In this document: positions 1 through 12,870 of the stretch, piece by piece | Layout: each line of letters starts with the position of its first letter | Position numbering within the stretch: the first letter of the stretch is position 1 | Made by a program: the position numbers and the translations under genes | NCBI GenBank assembly: GCA_911728455.2 | Contig: OU452231.1 | Coordinates: 14,713,838-14,777,837, forward strand | DNA: 64,000 nt | Reading direction: 5' to 3' | Source of the DNA: Marthasterias glacialis | Lineage: Eukaryota; Echinodermata; Asteroidea; Forcipulatida; Asteriidae | The notes under the pieces: model-generated | The model's input: only the letters and a program-made list of their open reading frames with translations | Database searches by the model: none | Told to the model about the DNA's origin: nothing

Positions 1-559
1 CTATAACGTCACAGTTACATACATAATCGTGTTCTTAGTATGACGTGTGATGTAATCCAATTCTCAGAAAATAAAGAAAATTCACACGCAATAAAACTTT
101 TTTTTTCATACAACGATGACAATGATTCGAGGCTATTGCAAGGAAAAATCATATGCCCGCCTTAGATCGGAGTTGGAAGTAGCACTAAAGTAAAAGACTG
201 CGCCATAAAAGACTGAACAGGACGTACGTTTACACACGTACTCATCGCTATCACAACATTTTGTAACATTTTGACCTTTTTTTTACAAACAGTGACCGTT
301 ATTATTTTCTGTATGAGCGGCCACGAGTATCACAAAATGTATATGACTCGGTTGGTACAAATTTGCTCCTTTTAAATAAAACTTAAATATAAGACTAATA
401 ACAACACTTAGTATGCGCATATTGTCCACCCATGCTCATGGACCATTATTATTGAAATATTTAAACCTTTTTTATGAATGAAATGACAGTGTACTTTTGT
501 TTTAGTTAGCATACTGGTAATTAGATAGATGTTAATATTTGCATCGGGGGAATGAATAT
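1..559. other. Anonymous A+T-rich DNA
   Basis: I see no gene or RNA here. The sequence is A+T-rich with short homopolymer runs. The only structure is at its end: the 12 bp ATACTGGTAATT at 511-522 recurs at 648-659 and brackets the palindrome that follows. Confidence 0.5.
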
Positions 560-645
560 AAATTTCAATTTGCCTTACACCGATGTGTGATAAGCACTGA
601 GTATACAGTGCTTATCACACATCGGTGTAAGGCAAATTGAAATTT
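560..645. repeat. Perfect 40 bp inverted repeat (hairpin), possible insertion
   Basis: Positions 560-599 are the exact reverse complement of 606-645, separated by a 6-base loop (AGTATA). A 12 bp direct repeat (ATACTGGTAATT) lies at 511-522 and 648-659. The block between these repeats could therefore be an insertion with a target-site duplication, but the left repeat is 37 bp away from the palindrome and the right one only 2 bp, so the boundaries are unclear. No coding content. Confidence 0.75.
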
Positions 646-1188
646 TTATACTGGTAATTGATTTATCAGTGGTATAGGTCATTCGATAACAGTTGTATTG
701 AATGATAACATACTGCGTCTTTTTCAGTGAAGGGCGTCTGTTTGCATACCAAGCAGTACCGATATCAAGGTTGTATGTTTAGTTCCTCCATTAGGGACTC
801 TCCAAGTAGCCTTATAAGGTGACGCACTATCACAGAAGGCTTGCCAAGCGACAAAAGTCTCCCGTGATTCACGGGACTAGTTTAGAAGCCCCTTTTAAAA
901 GTCACGTGAAAGTGTTGCGAAGGGTAAAACAACTTTGCTTGAAGCATGAATTGTTCCAAATACATTCTTTAATAATGATCGAAGTCCAACCCGGCAACAT
1001 ATTCAGACAAGTTCCATTTACCATTTAATACTATGTCTTTTAATTAAACGATTCAAAAAATAAGTTATTTAAGTAACAATTTTTAGAAAAACACCGTTTG
1101 AGCTTGTTATCCAAAAAAAAAATATAAAAAAATAGCAGACTGAATGTAGGCCTACGTATTTCAACCTTGAATAACAATTAGTATGATG

Positions 1189-1342
1189 AAAATAATTTAC
1201 ATCCACACCAAACTTCTTTTGTTTGCGTTGCGTACAGAATGGTGTGACTACACGCGTTTTGAATCTTCATAACACTTTCGAAAAAACGCGCGCGTTTATG
1301 CATGACGCATAACGTGTCCTGTCCAGTCAGTATTAATGGAAA
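1189..1342 (+). repeat. Dispersed repeat J, copy 1
   Basis: About 150 bp recur at 26643-26789 in the same orientation with many substitutions. Shared blocks include GTTGCGTACAGA, ACGCGCGC, TTTATGCATGACGC and CCAGTCAGTATTAAT. There are no terminal inverted repeats. It looks like an old dispersed repeat fragment of unknown class. Confidence 0.6.
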
Positions 1343-1549
1343 TCATTAATTTTTATAACTCAACTTGTGTGTACTATATTTCATCAATCTTGGTAGATTT
1401 ATGTTCCAAATGGTTTTGTCAATGGGATAAATAAGTGGCGGCCATCCTGGGTTTTTTTTCAAAACGGCCGCCATTTTGAAAATGGCCACAATTATCTTTG
1501 CATTCTACTTACTGTAAGTAAACTTGTGGGTATCATTAATTGTTATTTA

Positions 1550-1713
1550 GGGAATAACAGTGCGAGGACCCGGTCTTCACTGCTTGATAATGACCGTGGT
1601 GGTGGCTGGCCGCTGTTACCGACCCAGCCGGAGGCGCGGTCGTTAACAGCGGCCAGCCACCACCCAAGGTCATTACCAAGCAGTGAAGACCGGGTCCTCG
1701 CACTGTTATTCCC
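1550..1713. repeat. Long near-perfect palindrome, about 73 bp arms
   Basis: The left arm starts GGGAATAACAGTGCGAGGAC and the right arm is its reverse complement, ending CACTGTTATTCCC. There are a few mismatches, and the G+C-rich centre is CAGCCGGAGGCGC. ATTAAT occurs just outside both ends (1534-1539 and 1714-1719). The structure fits a foldback or MITE-like element. It has no real coding capacity. Confidence 0.75.
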
Positions 1714-2504
1714 ATTAATAAATACCTTTTTAACGAAATAAACGGCTAAAATCGTCCATTTTGTAACTTTTCTTTCTCAGCGATACTTTCTTGTTTTGTT
1801 AGCCGGTCTTTATATCGCCGCTAATACACCCCCACGTGATCACGTTTTGACCAATCAGAATCCACAAACTATCCTAGGTATTTATTAATTGGCAGTACAA
1901 CTCCCTGGTCGATGATTTCAATGCCTAGAAATGGTAGCATCATTCAATTATCAGTAGTCAGTGGCAGCTTCTGCTTTTCATTATAAAACTTATATTGAAG
2001 TCAACATGTGGGTGTCCTTAATCATTAGTTTTGGTGGTATATTACTTATGCCCAGAAAACGATAAGGTTCAATTTGTTTACATTATTTGTCAGTGATAAA
2101 GTAAGTTGCAGCCATTTTTAGTTTTCAAAATGGCTGTCTGAACCCTTTTTAGACTTGATTTCAAGTCTAACTTGTTGGTATCTTGTTAACTTGGCAGACA
2201 TAAAATCTTTCGCCAACTCTGATCCCAAAATATTGTGTGAAGAGTTTAAGGAATGGGGTTGGGTAGTCTACGTTGTATCATTTTGTTATTGGCCCTGATA
2301 ATTAATGGAGCAAGTCAATCGGATGATAAAAGTTGCAAAAGGATTTGGTTTCAAATTAGGCTCAATCACATGTACCTGAATTGCAAGACCTGATTTTTGA
2401 CAGTCTAGCAAAAGAAGAAGAGACACATGGTTTGTTTAGATACAAATTTACACATGACACATTAGCCCCGGACCCCCATAAGAAGTGTTGCCCATATAAA
2501 CTCC

Positions 2505-2935
2505 ATCAGTAGGGATTTGTCCTGAGTCCAAAGTATTCAAAGTTTGAATTTTGAAATTAAACGTCTATTTTCGGCAACTTGACGGTCCTCCTTAGCCCTG
2601 AAAACATTTAAAACGTAGAGCGTCCGGGGGCTTCGCCCCCTGGACCCCACTCAAAATTGTCTATTCACTCCAACCGGGGATTTGCATAAAACTTTAAACA
2701 GTTTTAAACAGTTTAAACAGTTTTCAAAGCTTGCATTTCGAAAATGAGTCGTCTAATGCTATGTATCTGAAAAACCTCATGAGCGCTCGGGGGCTTTGCC
2801 CCCGAATCCCCACATATTCGTGAGTCCCATGTCAAGGTACTTTTACTTTCAATGATAATGTCAATCGGCACTTTGGGGCTTCCACACCCCCATAAGAAAG
2901 TGCCTTTGCTACGGAACCGCTGTTCGTGCGTCCCT
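2505..2935 (+). repeat. Dispersed repeat L, copy 1
   Basis: This block is repeated in the same orientation at 4480-4912. Shared landmarks, in order, are GTCCAAAGTATTC, CGTCTATTTTCGGCAACTT, the GTCCGGGGGCTTCGCCCCC hairpin, CTTGCATTTCG, AAAAACCTCATGAGCGC and AAGAAAGTGCC. The GGGGGCTTCGCCCCC core is itself a perfect hairpin. A C homopolymer follows at about 2937-2951. Mobile-element class unknown. Confidence 0.7.
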
Positions 2936-3394
2936 CCCCCCCCCCCCCCCACTTTTCGGTAGTGATCGACGCCCTTGCTCTCGACTAACGGCGTGATGGA
3001 GAAGGTAGTTCTGGGTTTATTATTGTCTTCTGAAAATTTCATAAAAAGATTATTTTGGAGTTTCTTCTTAAATATGCAGACTGTTATATATCTTTACAAG
3101 TTTCAGTTTGCATACAGGGGCAATAGGGGGGTTGGTGATGTAGTACTAGTTTTTCAATACAGCCACCTGGGCCAGTATTTTATGACAGGTCTAAGTTTAG
3201 ATTAATTTTGTCTAATGCCTTCAACACAAAACAAAACCACGCCTTAATACAAAAACTAATGCAAATCTTCTAACATTTTACAGTGGATACATAATTTTCC
3301 ACTGAATAGGTCAAAGTGTGGTTACAAATTTCAGACGTTATTTCTAAAGGAGCTGATTGCAGATTTTCGTCGCAACACTGGGGTTCATGAACTA

Positions 3395-4140
3395 ATAAAG
3401 CCGTAAACCGCACCATCTTCGATTTGAAGCGCGCCATCTTGGATTTGAAGCTCGCCCGCTTGGCTTAGGATCGCTCCCTTTCGGGTTTTTGGTGTGGTGA
3501 CTTCCCGGCTTTATTTGGTAAGATCGCCTTATCCGGCAGGGTCACAGGTCCGGCAAACGGTCATCCTAACTGCCGCGGTGAGAGATATGTGGTTGGCTGT
3601 TTGAAACGGATCTTCTGATTGGTCGGACGCGGCGGGCTCCAGCTAGGGTGCTGACCTCTGACCCGAAAGAAAGCTCCCGTACTGCCGGGATGCAATATGT
3701 CTGATTGTTTTAGTCGAACCTCCTGATTGGTTCTCTTCTTGATCTTTGACCTTTCACCAGTGCCCTTTTGATTGGTCGGCTTTTTTCCCCGGTCTTCGCT
3801 GTCCCCCGTGATTTATCTATTCAATTGGTGAAATCTTTTTTATTTTAGTTAACTGGAAAATATTGTCTACATTTCTTACGGCTAAAAAGGTGGTAACAAC
3901 ATAAGTCAATCAATATTTACTGCATTTATGTCTGAAAAACATGCTTGGTTGCGCCCACACATTATCGTTTTCTGGGCATCGTGAGACTATGGTGGGACGT
4001 GGCAGCAGATAAACAAGGTATTTACCAAAAGCTGACCTCTGACCCGCAACAAAACTTTCTGCCGCATTGCAAGATAACAATGCTCTAGTCGTCTTAACAC
4101 ATTGTGCTTCGTAAAGCTCAGACCGACCTGCTGATTCAAG
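3395..4140. other. Diverged internal duplications, no gene seen
   Basis: CGCCATCTTCGATTTGAAG is followed by a near-copy 29 bp on. The stretch at about 3649-3730 (GCTGACCTCTGACCCG...) recurs diverged at about 4029-4110. The 17 bp TTATCGTTTTCTGGGCA at 3963-3979 is the inverse of 2049-2065. These suggest decayed repeats; no coding sequence is convincing. Confidence 0.4.
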
Positions 4141-4479
4141 TGTGGGAGGGGGGGGGGGGCTGAAGGGCTAACGCCACCAACGTTGAAAATAGTCCGCTTA
4201 TATAAAAGAAGTCACCACCTGTATTAAATATGGAGGGTCACAGGCAAATGATTGCACAATACCCCTTCCACTCCCGTCTTCTTAATTGGTCTCTTTGCCT
4301 GTGACCCGCGGGCATACATACGGAGTGTTTTTTTATAGGATTTAGGAACCAGTGGGGTGATTCATGCAGTTGGAAAGAACCAAAGTGCGCTGAGAAGTCA
4401 AACTTTGAATAATTTTCTCGACAACGTGCGGAACTATAAACCCTGAAAACACTAAAAGCCGTCGGGTGTTGTAACCTCC

Positions 4480-4912
4480 AACAGTAGGGGATTTGTCCCG
4501 AGTCCAAAGTATTCGAAGTTTGAATTTCAAATTTAAACGTCTATTTTCGGCAACTTAACAGTCCTTCTTAGCCCTGAAAACACTTGAAAACGTACAGCGT
4601 CCGGGGGCTTCGCCCCCTGGACCCCACTAGAATTTGTGTCTATAATATACTCCACCAGGCAATTCGCAAACAAATTAAGGTTTCAAAGCTTGCATTTCGT
4701 ATATTATGAGTCGTCCAATGATCGGCATCTGAGGCCCATTTTAAACCTTCGAATCACTGAAAAACCTCATGAGCGCCCGTGGGCTATGACCCCGAACCCC
4801 TACATGTTGGTGAGTCACATGTCATTGTGCTTTTACTTTCATTTGATGTCAGTCGGCAAATTTAGGCTTCCACCCCCCCCCCCAAGAAAGTGCCATTGCT
4901 ATGGCGCTGCCT
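4480..4912 (+). repeat. Dispersed repeat L, copy 2
   Basis: Second copy of the block at 2505-2935, about 2 kb downstream and in the same orientation. It carries the same GGGGGCTTCGCCCCC hairpin and the same AAGAAAGTGCC end after a C-run. Small indels separate the copies, so neither encodes anything. Confidence 0.7.
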
Positions 4913-4974
4913 AAACATCGTGACAGTAGAAGTACTGAACAGTATAAAGGCTACAGTATAACCAATAATATATT

Positions 4975-5470
4975 ATTTACAAGCAATAAATAAATAAAGA
5001 AACATAGAAACAATAAATCAAGAAAACAAGAAACCAACAAAAAACAAGAACCAAAAAAATACAGAAATGCAGAAAAAATTAAGACACAAATACAAAGAAG
5101 CAAAGAAACATACAGATCAGGAAATAAATGAGGAAAGAAATACACAAGTAAAGAAACAAAGACAAACAGAAATCAAGAACTCAAAAGCAAGAAACAAAGA
5201 CATCCAGAAATAAAGACACCAAGAAATAAAAACATCAAGAAATAAAGAAACAAAGAAGTCATGAAACAAAAATTCATACAAATAAAGAAATAAACAGACA
5301 TCAACAAATCTAGAAATAAAGAAACACAGAACAGAAACCCAGAAATACACAAATGTTTTAAGAAATAAAGACAATATTTATAGAAACAAATAAACAGAGA
5401 GGAAAACGGAAGTACATAAATAAAGAAACAAAGAAATCAAGATCTATTGATAATCAGAAACAAAGAAATC
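4975..5470 (+). repeat. Purine-rich degenerate AAATAAAGAAAC repeat
   Basis: About 500 bp on this strand are nearly free of T and are built from variants of AAATAAAGAAACAAAGAAATC. Phe/Leu/Cys-rich open frames on the opposite strand are by-products of this composition. It is low-complexity DNA; a polypurine tract of this length could adopt triplex structures, but that is inference. Confidence 0.8.
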
Positions 5471-5799
5471 AAGAGATGAAAAAAATAATATGGAACTCAT
5501 TTGGCATATAAAAATAAAGACATTAACAAACTCCATCAGTACCCTCATTTCCATGCAAAGAAACCAGTGGATTGCTTATTCAGTAAAAAAAAGTGTCATT
5601 TTGGTCAACGCAATTATCGAAATAGCTACGTCATTTTGGCACGCATGCACCATTACAATGTACATGATATCCCGGCCTTGTAATCACCCCAAATCATGTT
5701 TCGTAACATGTCGTTGGGGGGGGGGGGGGTTGGAGAGGCGCTCCGAACCCCCACCCACTCAAGACCTTTTGCGTGCCCCTCGATCAAAATTTCACTAAG

Positions 5800-8700
5800 A
5801 CATAGCAACTTTAAACTACCGTTTTAAACTACCGTTACAAGCCCATTCCAGATACCGATGACCCCTGAGTTCCCCCGCAAATTATACCCTTACCCCCACG
5901 TTACATTAGTACTTGCAACATTTCATATGCAAACATCGCGCCCACCTAGCGCTTGATTATTTTGCTTTAGTTTTTGACGGTGATCCTGAGCGTGCGAGCG
6001 GAGTTAAGGCAAGAAAAGTCAAATGAGAGGCCAAGAATGAAAGTTGGTGTGATGTTCTACAGGATTTGGTGGTGGGGGAAGTATTAATTTAGAAATTATG
6101 TCACACAGAAATAACATAAGATTGTTGACATCACAGTTTTTCTAGAACAAGGTTATAGATGACGTATTGGTCAATAGGAGAGTTTGAGGTCATGGCTAAG
6201 ATTGTGTGTGGTGTATTTACTAAAAAAATGTTAGTGAGCCTTGAAACGAGAGCGTAATGGGCCACCTGTTGACAAGTACATAACTACTGAGGGAAACTTA
6301 GTGTCAAATCATCCTTATAATTACAGATCACCCTTCATTCAAATAAACGTGATGCGCTGGACATGTTTTGGTTGAATTTTTGAAATATTGTGAGGTCATT
6401 TCCACCACCCGCACCGCCATAGCCTGTTCGAAAACCGTGTTCTTGCTGATATTTTGCAATTAATTGTGTCGTTATGAAAATGTCATGTCATTGAGGGTAA
6501 AAATCTACAGGTAGGTAGTCATAGAATCTCGGATAAGACATACAATTAGACGGTAATTACGTGTAAAACAATCCTTTACGATGCCATCAATATCGCACGT
6601 ACTATAAGTTATCCGCAGGAAGTGCAGGACTTTATCGATTTGTTGGCAGCAGGTCGAAGATTTCAGGGTGCATTCTCCTGTGTGATATCATGTGGAATAA
6701 TGCTTGACAGAGGAAGTCGCGGCTACCACTATGTTGCAGCCGAAATGGAGGGTTGTCTCATTATTTATTAATGACATACATAGAGCAAAGTAACTTAACC
6801 CCAGTGGCTTCGATGTCCGTGTCAGGGTAGCAACGGCGTGAAAGTAGCAGCGCGAGGTACAACATCCTTCTGTTCACGATTGCCGTGCTGATGATACAGA
6901 TTTGGTGGTTCCGTCAAGTATAACAACATAATGTGCTGTTTTTAAGATGTTTAGCTGAACTCGTGTAAAGCAGAGGTATTGATTATGTAATCTCTGGAAA
7001 TGTTAGGAGTAGTCAGGTAAGATTTTGCTTAAATCCTAGTTTTTCACATAGTTGGTCTGCCTACTCGTTTTATTCATCCGGTTTTAGATGCCACAATGGT
7101 CATGACAGCCAAACGTACTACGCAATGTTCACATACAAAATTTACACACGAGTGCTATCCTCTTACCCCGAGTTACCGTTTTCGGAAAAACTGGACCTAC
7201 GACATTAGTTGTCGCCGTTAAATTAAGGAGGATGTTTTGTTTAATGGCCTAATCGGATATCTGTTTTTATAACTTAAAACTAAAAAACGCCATGATTCGA
7301 CCATTTGACAGTACCTTTGGACTATCACGTCCATGTTAATTGTTTTTTAATCTCCGTGTTTATAGATACATTAATATCGTTTGCCAAACTTTGTGTGATA
7401 ATATTTACAAAATAAAACGTTTTTTACGTATTTCGGCAGCGGCGGCCGCGCTTCACAAACTACAGTTTCAGGAGGGCGGTCTTTTAAGTCTGTCTGTGAC
7501 GCCAATGCACGGTTGCATTGTTTTTCCAGTTATGGGAGAGTCGGAAGCTGCACGGCCTTTTTTATCCTGCGGTAATAAAACTGTACCGAGCGTCTGTGCG
7601 TTATTCCCAGTATGGAAAAGTCCAAAATGATGCGGCCTTTTTGACCATAAGGTTAAAAAAATCGCAGCCGTGTTCAAAACGTGGCAATTTTTTAGACGGC
7701 TTTTCTTCAACATCTTCAATGTACCATTTATTGGATTTAACATTTCCATCATGGTTTTAAGTCATTTGGGAAAGGGTGAAACAAACTGCATTGTTGTTCT
7801 TTCGAACTGATGGTTTAACTGCCCTTTTTCAGAAGTGTTGTTTAGCTTGTGTTTTAATCTGAGTTAAACCCAAAAGCTCTGTTGACCAATTCACTTTTGC
7901 TTTGTACATTACAAATACTTGTACCGGTACAAGAAGAACTATATCAGTTACACATAATTTATATTTGTTCACAAACTATCATCACGAAATATTAAGGCGC
8001 CTCCGTGGCTTTTTTACAGTATATATAAAACAAAGTAGCCTACTACCATAAAAAGTTGCCAATATCCTTCTTTTTCATACAAGATTTACCCACTTAGGTC
8101 TGTTTGATCAATTCGCGTTTAAACTACTTCTAACTCTACCTCTCATCCCGCTTTTAACTATGTGGCATACATTGTACACTGTGCTCCCCGCTTCATACTT
8201 TCAACATACATGTTAAGACAGAACTGAAGAACGACTCAAATTGATGTCCCCAGACATTTTCCTCAGTCATTGTTCGCAGTCATAATTTTGCAACCATTTA
8301 TTACCAGCATCGACTATTTGAAACTGTTTCAACTTCACACTTACGTGCTTTTACGTCTGTCTCTCGGATACATTTCTTGTAAATATATAAAAAAGACCTT
8401 TGAAACCTTTTTGTCTGTAATTCAAGATCATTTAAAAGCTTATTTAAAAATTGTTTGTATCAAGGGTAGGTTGTGATCGGTTTCCTCTTGTTTCCTTTGG
8501 TTATTCATTCCCAAGGCATTTTCTTTAAGACGAGTACCAGCATTTCTTCACAGAATAGATTACTGTCACGTGGATATCACCCGTAAACTACGTAATGTAG
8601 AACTTAAAGGGACACACCGGCTTACTGTTTACCTAATTTAGTGATGTGGAATGACAGACAATAATTTTAAATGGTTGTTCTTAAAAATAAATCATCAAAA

Positions 8701-9585
8701 TATCACGTAATTAACGAAAAATGTGAAAAAACAAAACACGGTCAAAGGTCAGCTTATACGCTTTTCCAGCCGTTGCAACTGTCAAGTTTACGTGACAATG
8801 TTGCGCAATGTTGTAAGTAGACTGGTGCTCTGTTTATGTATGAATTATTACAATGAAGAGGCATGAGGATCCAGACTTCATATCCATTCAGCACAAATTC
8901 ACGTGTAAATAAAAAACAGACATAAACGGACAGTGTATTCTGTGTACGACGAACTGGACGAACTTACTTGCAATCGGAGAATGTTTCTTCGTTATATCGC
9001 AAGTAGGCCCAATGTGATAAAAAATTACTTGGACGAATGTCAGTTGGGCCCAGGACTGATCTGTGTTGTCAGGTCGTGTTCAAGAATAAGCTTGGCATAA
9101 TGTGGATATCACAGACATGATGGACCATAAATATTGTCAAAATGTGAGTTTTCATGAATTAAAATATACTCAGGCATATTCACAATACAGTTCTATGACA
9201 CAAACCTGTCTATCAAAATTTTGGCAAAGACCACATCCTTCACGTTCTCATCGTGACCAGCCTGCTGCAGTCCAAAAACTAATGGTAGTGTCCCTAATCT
9301 TGGACCGTCTTTTCACATTGGCTTGGGCAATAACAGTCATGTGCTAAGCGAGCCTCCCGCTTTCGCTGCAAACGGATTGCCAATCCTGGCAGCTTTAGCG
9401 AAGGCATTCTCCCGTTTTTCGGGCGATGACTTCACTGGCCGGCCGCGGCCACCGCCACCGTTTTTGTTGTTGTGGCGATTGGGGGGAGTGGACATTATGC
9501 AGCTATCATAGAAGTAGATAGATCAGCTGTTTGGTGTATGGGATAAACATTCCCCGTCGTCGTCCCACGTTACGATAGTTAGGGG
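5800..9585. other. Anonymous non-repetitive DNA
   Basis: Nearly 3.8 kb in which I find no convincing exon, RNA gene or element ends on either strand. Short open frames near 7.34-7.76 kb overlap each other on opposite strands and match no family I recognise. The interval could hold regulatory sequence for the receptor gene downstream, but nothing in the bases shows it. Confidence 0.45.
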
Positions 9586-9589
9586 ATAA

Positions 9590-9840
9590 TAGCTAGGGGT
9601 ACAGACTAAAACCCTCGTAAAAAAACCGTAATTGTTGGTCTGGGTCCCTACCCCTCCGACAAGCTCCCACGCTTACGGCTAGACCAACCGGCAAGCTGGG
9701 GAGTTCATGCCCCGGGTTTGTCCCTCTGGCCCCACGAGACACGGCACCGGCTATAAGGGATATGCCCCAAGGTTTACGTTCCGCTAGCTCCCACGCTGGT
9801 GCGCCGTCAGACACGCTTCGGTTGCACGGACCCTCTGAGT
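9590..9840. other. Unexplained G+C-rich block
   Basis: About 250 bp are strikingly G+C-rich and sharply bounded by A+T-rich DNA (poly-A/T-rich after 9850). The motif AGCTCCCACGCT occurs twice, near 9665 and 9787. The minus strand is open for 73 codons, but the predicted peptide matches nothing I know. It does not match the 5S, SRP or 7SK consensus I can recall. It could be a mobile-element fragment, a structured RNA or a transferred fragment. Confidence 0.35.
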
Positions 9841-10923
9841 GCGAATATTACGTTCGATTTTTATCATTATTTACATCAATTGTATCAATAATCTGAATAC
9901 ATAAGTGTTTTTTGTCAAATACTCATGAATAATTGTTTAAAAAAAAGATTTAAATTTGGTTCAGTAATTTACTTTGATACGGCTGGAAGTAAAACTAAAG
10001 CGCTGTCCGTTAACTTTTTGCCAAATACCGTCCAAATAGTAGATCTGCGTCCACTGCGCATTGTTAAGATCTGAAAATGCAACAAGAAAAAAAAGGAAGA
10101 AAAAACTAAGGTCACCCAGAACAAAGAAAAAAAGTGATTTAATAATGAACATATCAAACACTTAAGATCTCAATAGGGTTTAAGTGTACAAGTATTAGGT
10201 TCAAGTATACAATTAAGAAAATATCTTATACACTACAAATAAGAATATCTTACGAAAACGGGCGAGGACTTAAAAGCAGGCTCTAGGAAAGGACGAATCC
10301 AGGAATGGCGAAAACAAACAGTTCTCTGACACGGTGCAACTGAGCTGGGTCGCGGGGCAAGTTCACCTCCAACAAACGGCCGGATTGGCGAAACTACATA
10401 AGCTGACTCCCGTGAGTCCGTGAAAAATATGATGTGGGAAGAAGAACCCCCTAATACTGAACTGTGTGTTATGTTCATTAATGTCTCTTCCCAAATCCAA
10501 TTCAGCTCTCAACGCTTCACTAGGTCAAGACGAACTTTATCATACTGCTCCACAGACAAGTCGCCAACAATCACAGGTACTAATAAAATATACAGCTGAA
10601 GATTCCCAAGATGTACAGAAGTCACAGTCCAAAGTATTTGGTTCTGTCCGAAATGTCCTTATTTTTTATATAGGTTTTAATATTTTCTAGAAATGAATAA
10701 AATTATGAACTTTTATATTCCGGCAACTTCTTTACGACCTTTAGGTTTCTAGCAACTTCTTACAATGACATCAGTTTCTAAAAATAAGCTTACACTTCTG
10801 CTAGAAAATTCCATTCGTAAAACTCTTGGGTAAAAGGTCACACACTCAGGTCAAATGCCATTAATTTTTTTGCGGTTTGTGTGTATTATTGGTGCATGCC
10901 CAATATTGCAGTGCGTTACAATA

Positions 10924-11399
10924 GACCGATCCATTAAGCCCCGCCTACTAACATATTGACCAATCACAGCCTTGACAACGCCACTGAAGTCCGACGAATG
11001 TCCGACACGTTAAAAATCTCATTAGAAAAGTAAACAAACCGCCGCCATTGTTCTGACACACAAAAGCACACAAAACTGTACTTACTTTTGTTTTGTTTCA
11101 ATTTGTTTGTATTTCTGTCGGTGCAACTCCCACATCAGTGGTTCCTGTACAGTTGTGTAAAAGTGGTTCAACAGTTTTCCTGTCTGCATTTTCTTTGGAC
11201 TCAAGACACTGAACAAAAGGCCACGAAAGTAAATGATTAATCCATACCGTTCACGAAAACCATGTACGTCTGTGTATCCTATGTGTGTGTGGCCGCAACC
11301 ATAGAGCAACCGAACCACCGCTGTGATCTTGGCAAGAAAGTCACGCCATGCGATGTTGCTAGGCAGTTGCTAAGGTAGGCGGGGCTTAATGGATCGGTC
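10924..11399. mobile_element. MITE family A, copy 1
   Basis: The terminal inverted repeats are GACCGATCCATTAAGCCCCG on the left and its reverse complement ending GGATCGGTC on the right (about 24 bp). TA precedes the left end. The interior has no transposase. A second copy in opposite orientation lies at 53224-53700. The terminal TAGACC is shared with MITE families B and C in this window, which suggests mobilisation by related transposases. Confidence 0.8.
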
Positions 11400-11639
11400 C
11401 ATAATGCCGTGCATAACAAATTACTACATGAACATAACAGCATGCTCAGTGGACACTGCTTGGCGGCGGACACTTTTTGGCATGACACCCGACCGGTTTT
11501 CCTGGATTGGCATAGTATCTCCCGAGTATAGACTCTCCCAGGAATGCGTGCTGCCCTCTGGGAAATTCAGTCTGCCTTGTACACTGGAAACTTGATCTCC
11601 AGAGGATAATTTGTTCCCCACCTCGGACAATAATGTTCC

Positions 11640-12360
11640 CGACTAAATGTATGCCCCATGCTTAACGCTTAGTATTTCACATATGATAGCGTACAAAATG
11701 TACAACCATTAAGTTAAAAAAGTATAGCTACATAGCATGTGCGTAAACATTATTCGCTTATGTATCTTGAACTGTTGTGCGAGACAAACCTTTTTGGAGA
11801 TGAACAATAAGATTAAAGCGAATGATTCCGTAGCCGTGCCCAGAAGTCCCAGTTCAATGCCGCTGCTTATACTACTGCAAGCGAGTGTATAACCTAGACA
11901 TACTAGGAAACCAAAGTTTTAAGAGCTCTATCTATTTTTGGAACGTAAAATACGCGTACGCATCGGTGCCATTTCAGCAATCCAGTGTTTTGTTATTAGC
12001 ATTGATAGCAATGGTCATTGTCTGCACTGATCTATTCTTGCACCGAAATAGTCAAGCGTCCAGTCCATATTTCACATTTCAGTCTGAGCTACCCATCTTG
12101 CGCCTTCGGCGCTCTATTAATACTAAGCAAAAAAAAAAAAAAAAAGGAACAGGACAATCACTTCAAAGTACAACTGCACAAGCCTTTGAACTAGGATTAG
12201 GACCAACAAGAAGCATTCGTTGATTGTTCATAAAACTCCCTCCATTCAAAGATGCATTGCCCGTGTTTGGATGAAAGTATTGATTTTCACAAGCGGCGAA
12301 CGAATGTAGAAGGGTCACATGACTGTGTGAACCAAAAATTTTAAAGTCTAGATTTCTAAC
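11640..12360. other. Upstream region of the receptor gene
   Basis: No exon or mobile element is recognised in this A+T-rich interval 0.5-1.2 kb upstream of the receptor start codon. Apart from an A-run at about 12130-12146 it is non-repetitive. Promoter or 5' untranslated exons may lie here, but I cannot place a transcription start from sequence alone. Confidence 0.35.
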
Positions 12361-12561
12361 GTTGGAAACTGATACAAGCGCTTTTGTTTTAACTGGGGTT
12401 CGTTCCTGGCTGCCAATCAGAAGAAAGCAGTTTAATGAATTTGTGACTCTTGTGACCTCTTCGAGCTGTGAACAGGCTGGTCATAAACATGCGTGTGTAC
12501 CGTCTACGCTCAGGTATTATGTACTTGTACATGTAAAAGGCTCGCTTGGTTGGTCAGTCGT

Positions 12562-12729
<168 letters not shown>

Positions 12730-12870
12730 TTTTATTTATTCATTCATCCATTCATTCATTCTTTCATTCAATCATTAATTTATTTATTTATATATTTATT
12801 TTTTATAGATGTACTTCAACGAAGAGTAGAGCATTTCAGAGAGGAAGAAAAGTGACACACTTGTTATAAG

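Noticed and set aside
4951-5374. Minus-strand membrane-protein-like frames rich in Phe, Leu, Cys
   Set aside because: Composition artefact of a purine-rich low-complexity tract.
7340-7760. Overlapping 80-96 residue frames on both strands
   Set aside because: No splice context, no recognisable motifs and mutual overlap; likely chance.
9593-9814. 73-residue minus-strand protein in the G+C-rich block
   Set aside because: High G+C lowers stop frequency; no family resemblance. Kept only as an unexplained block.
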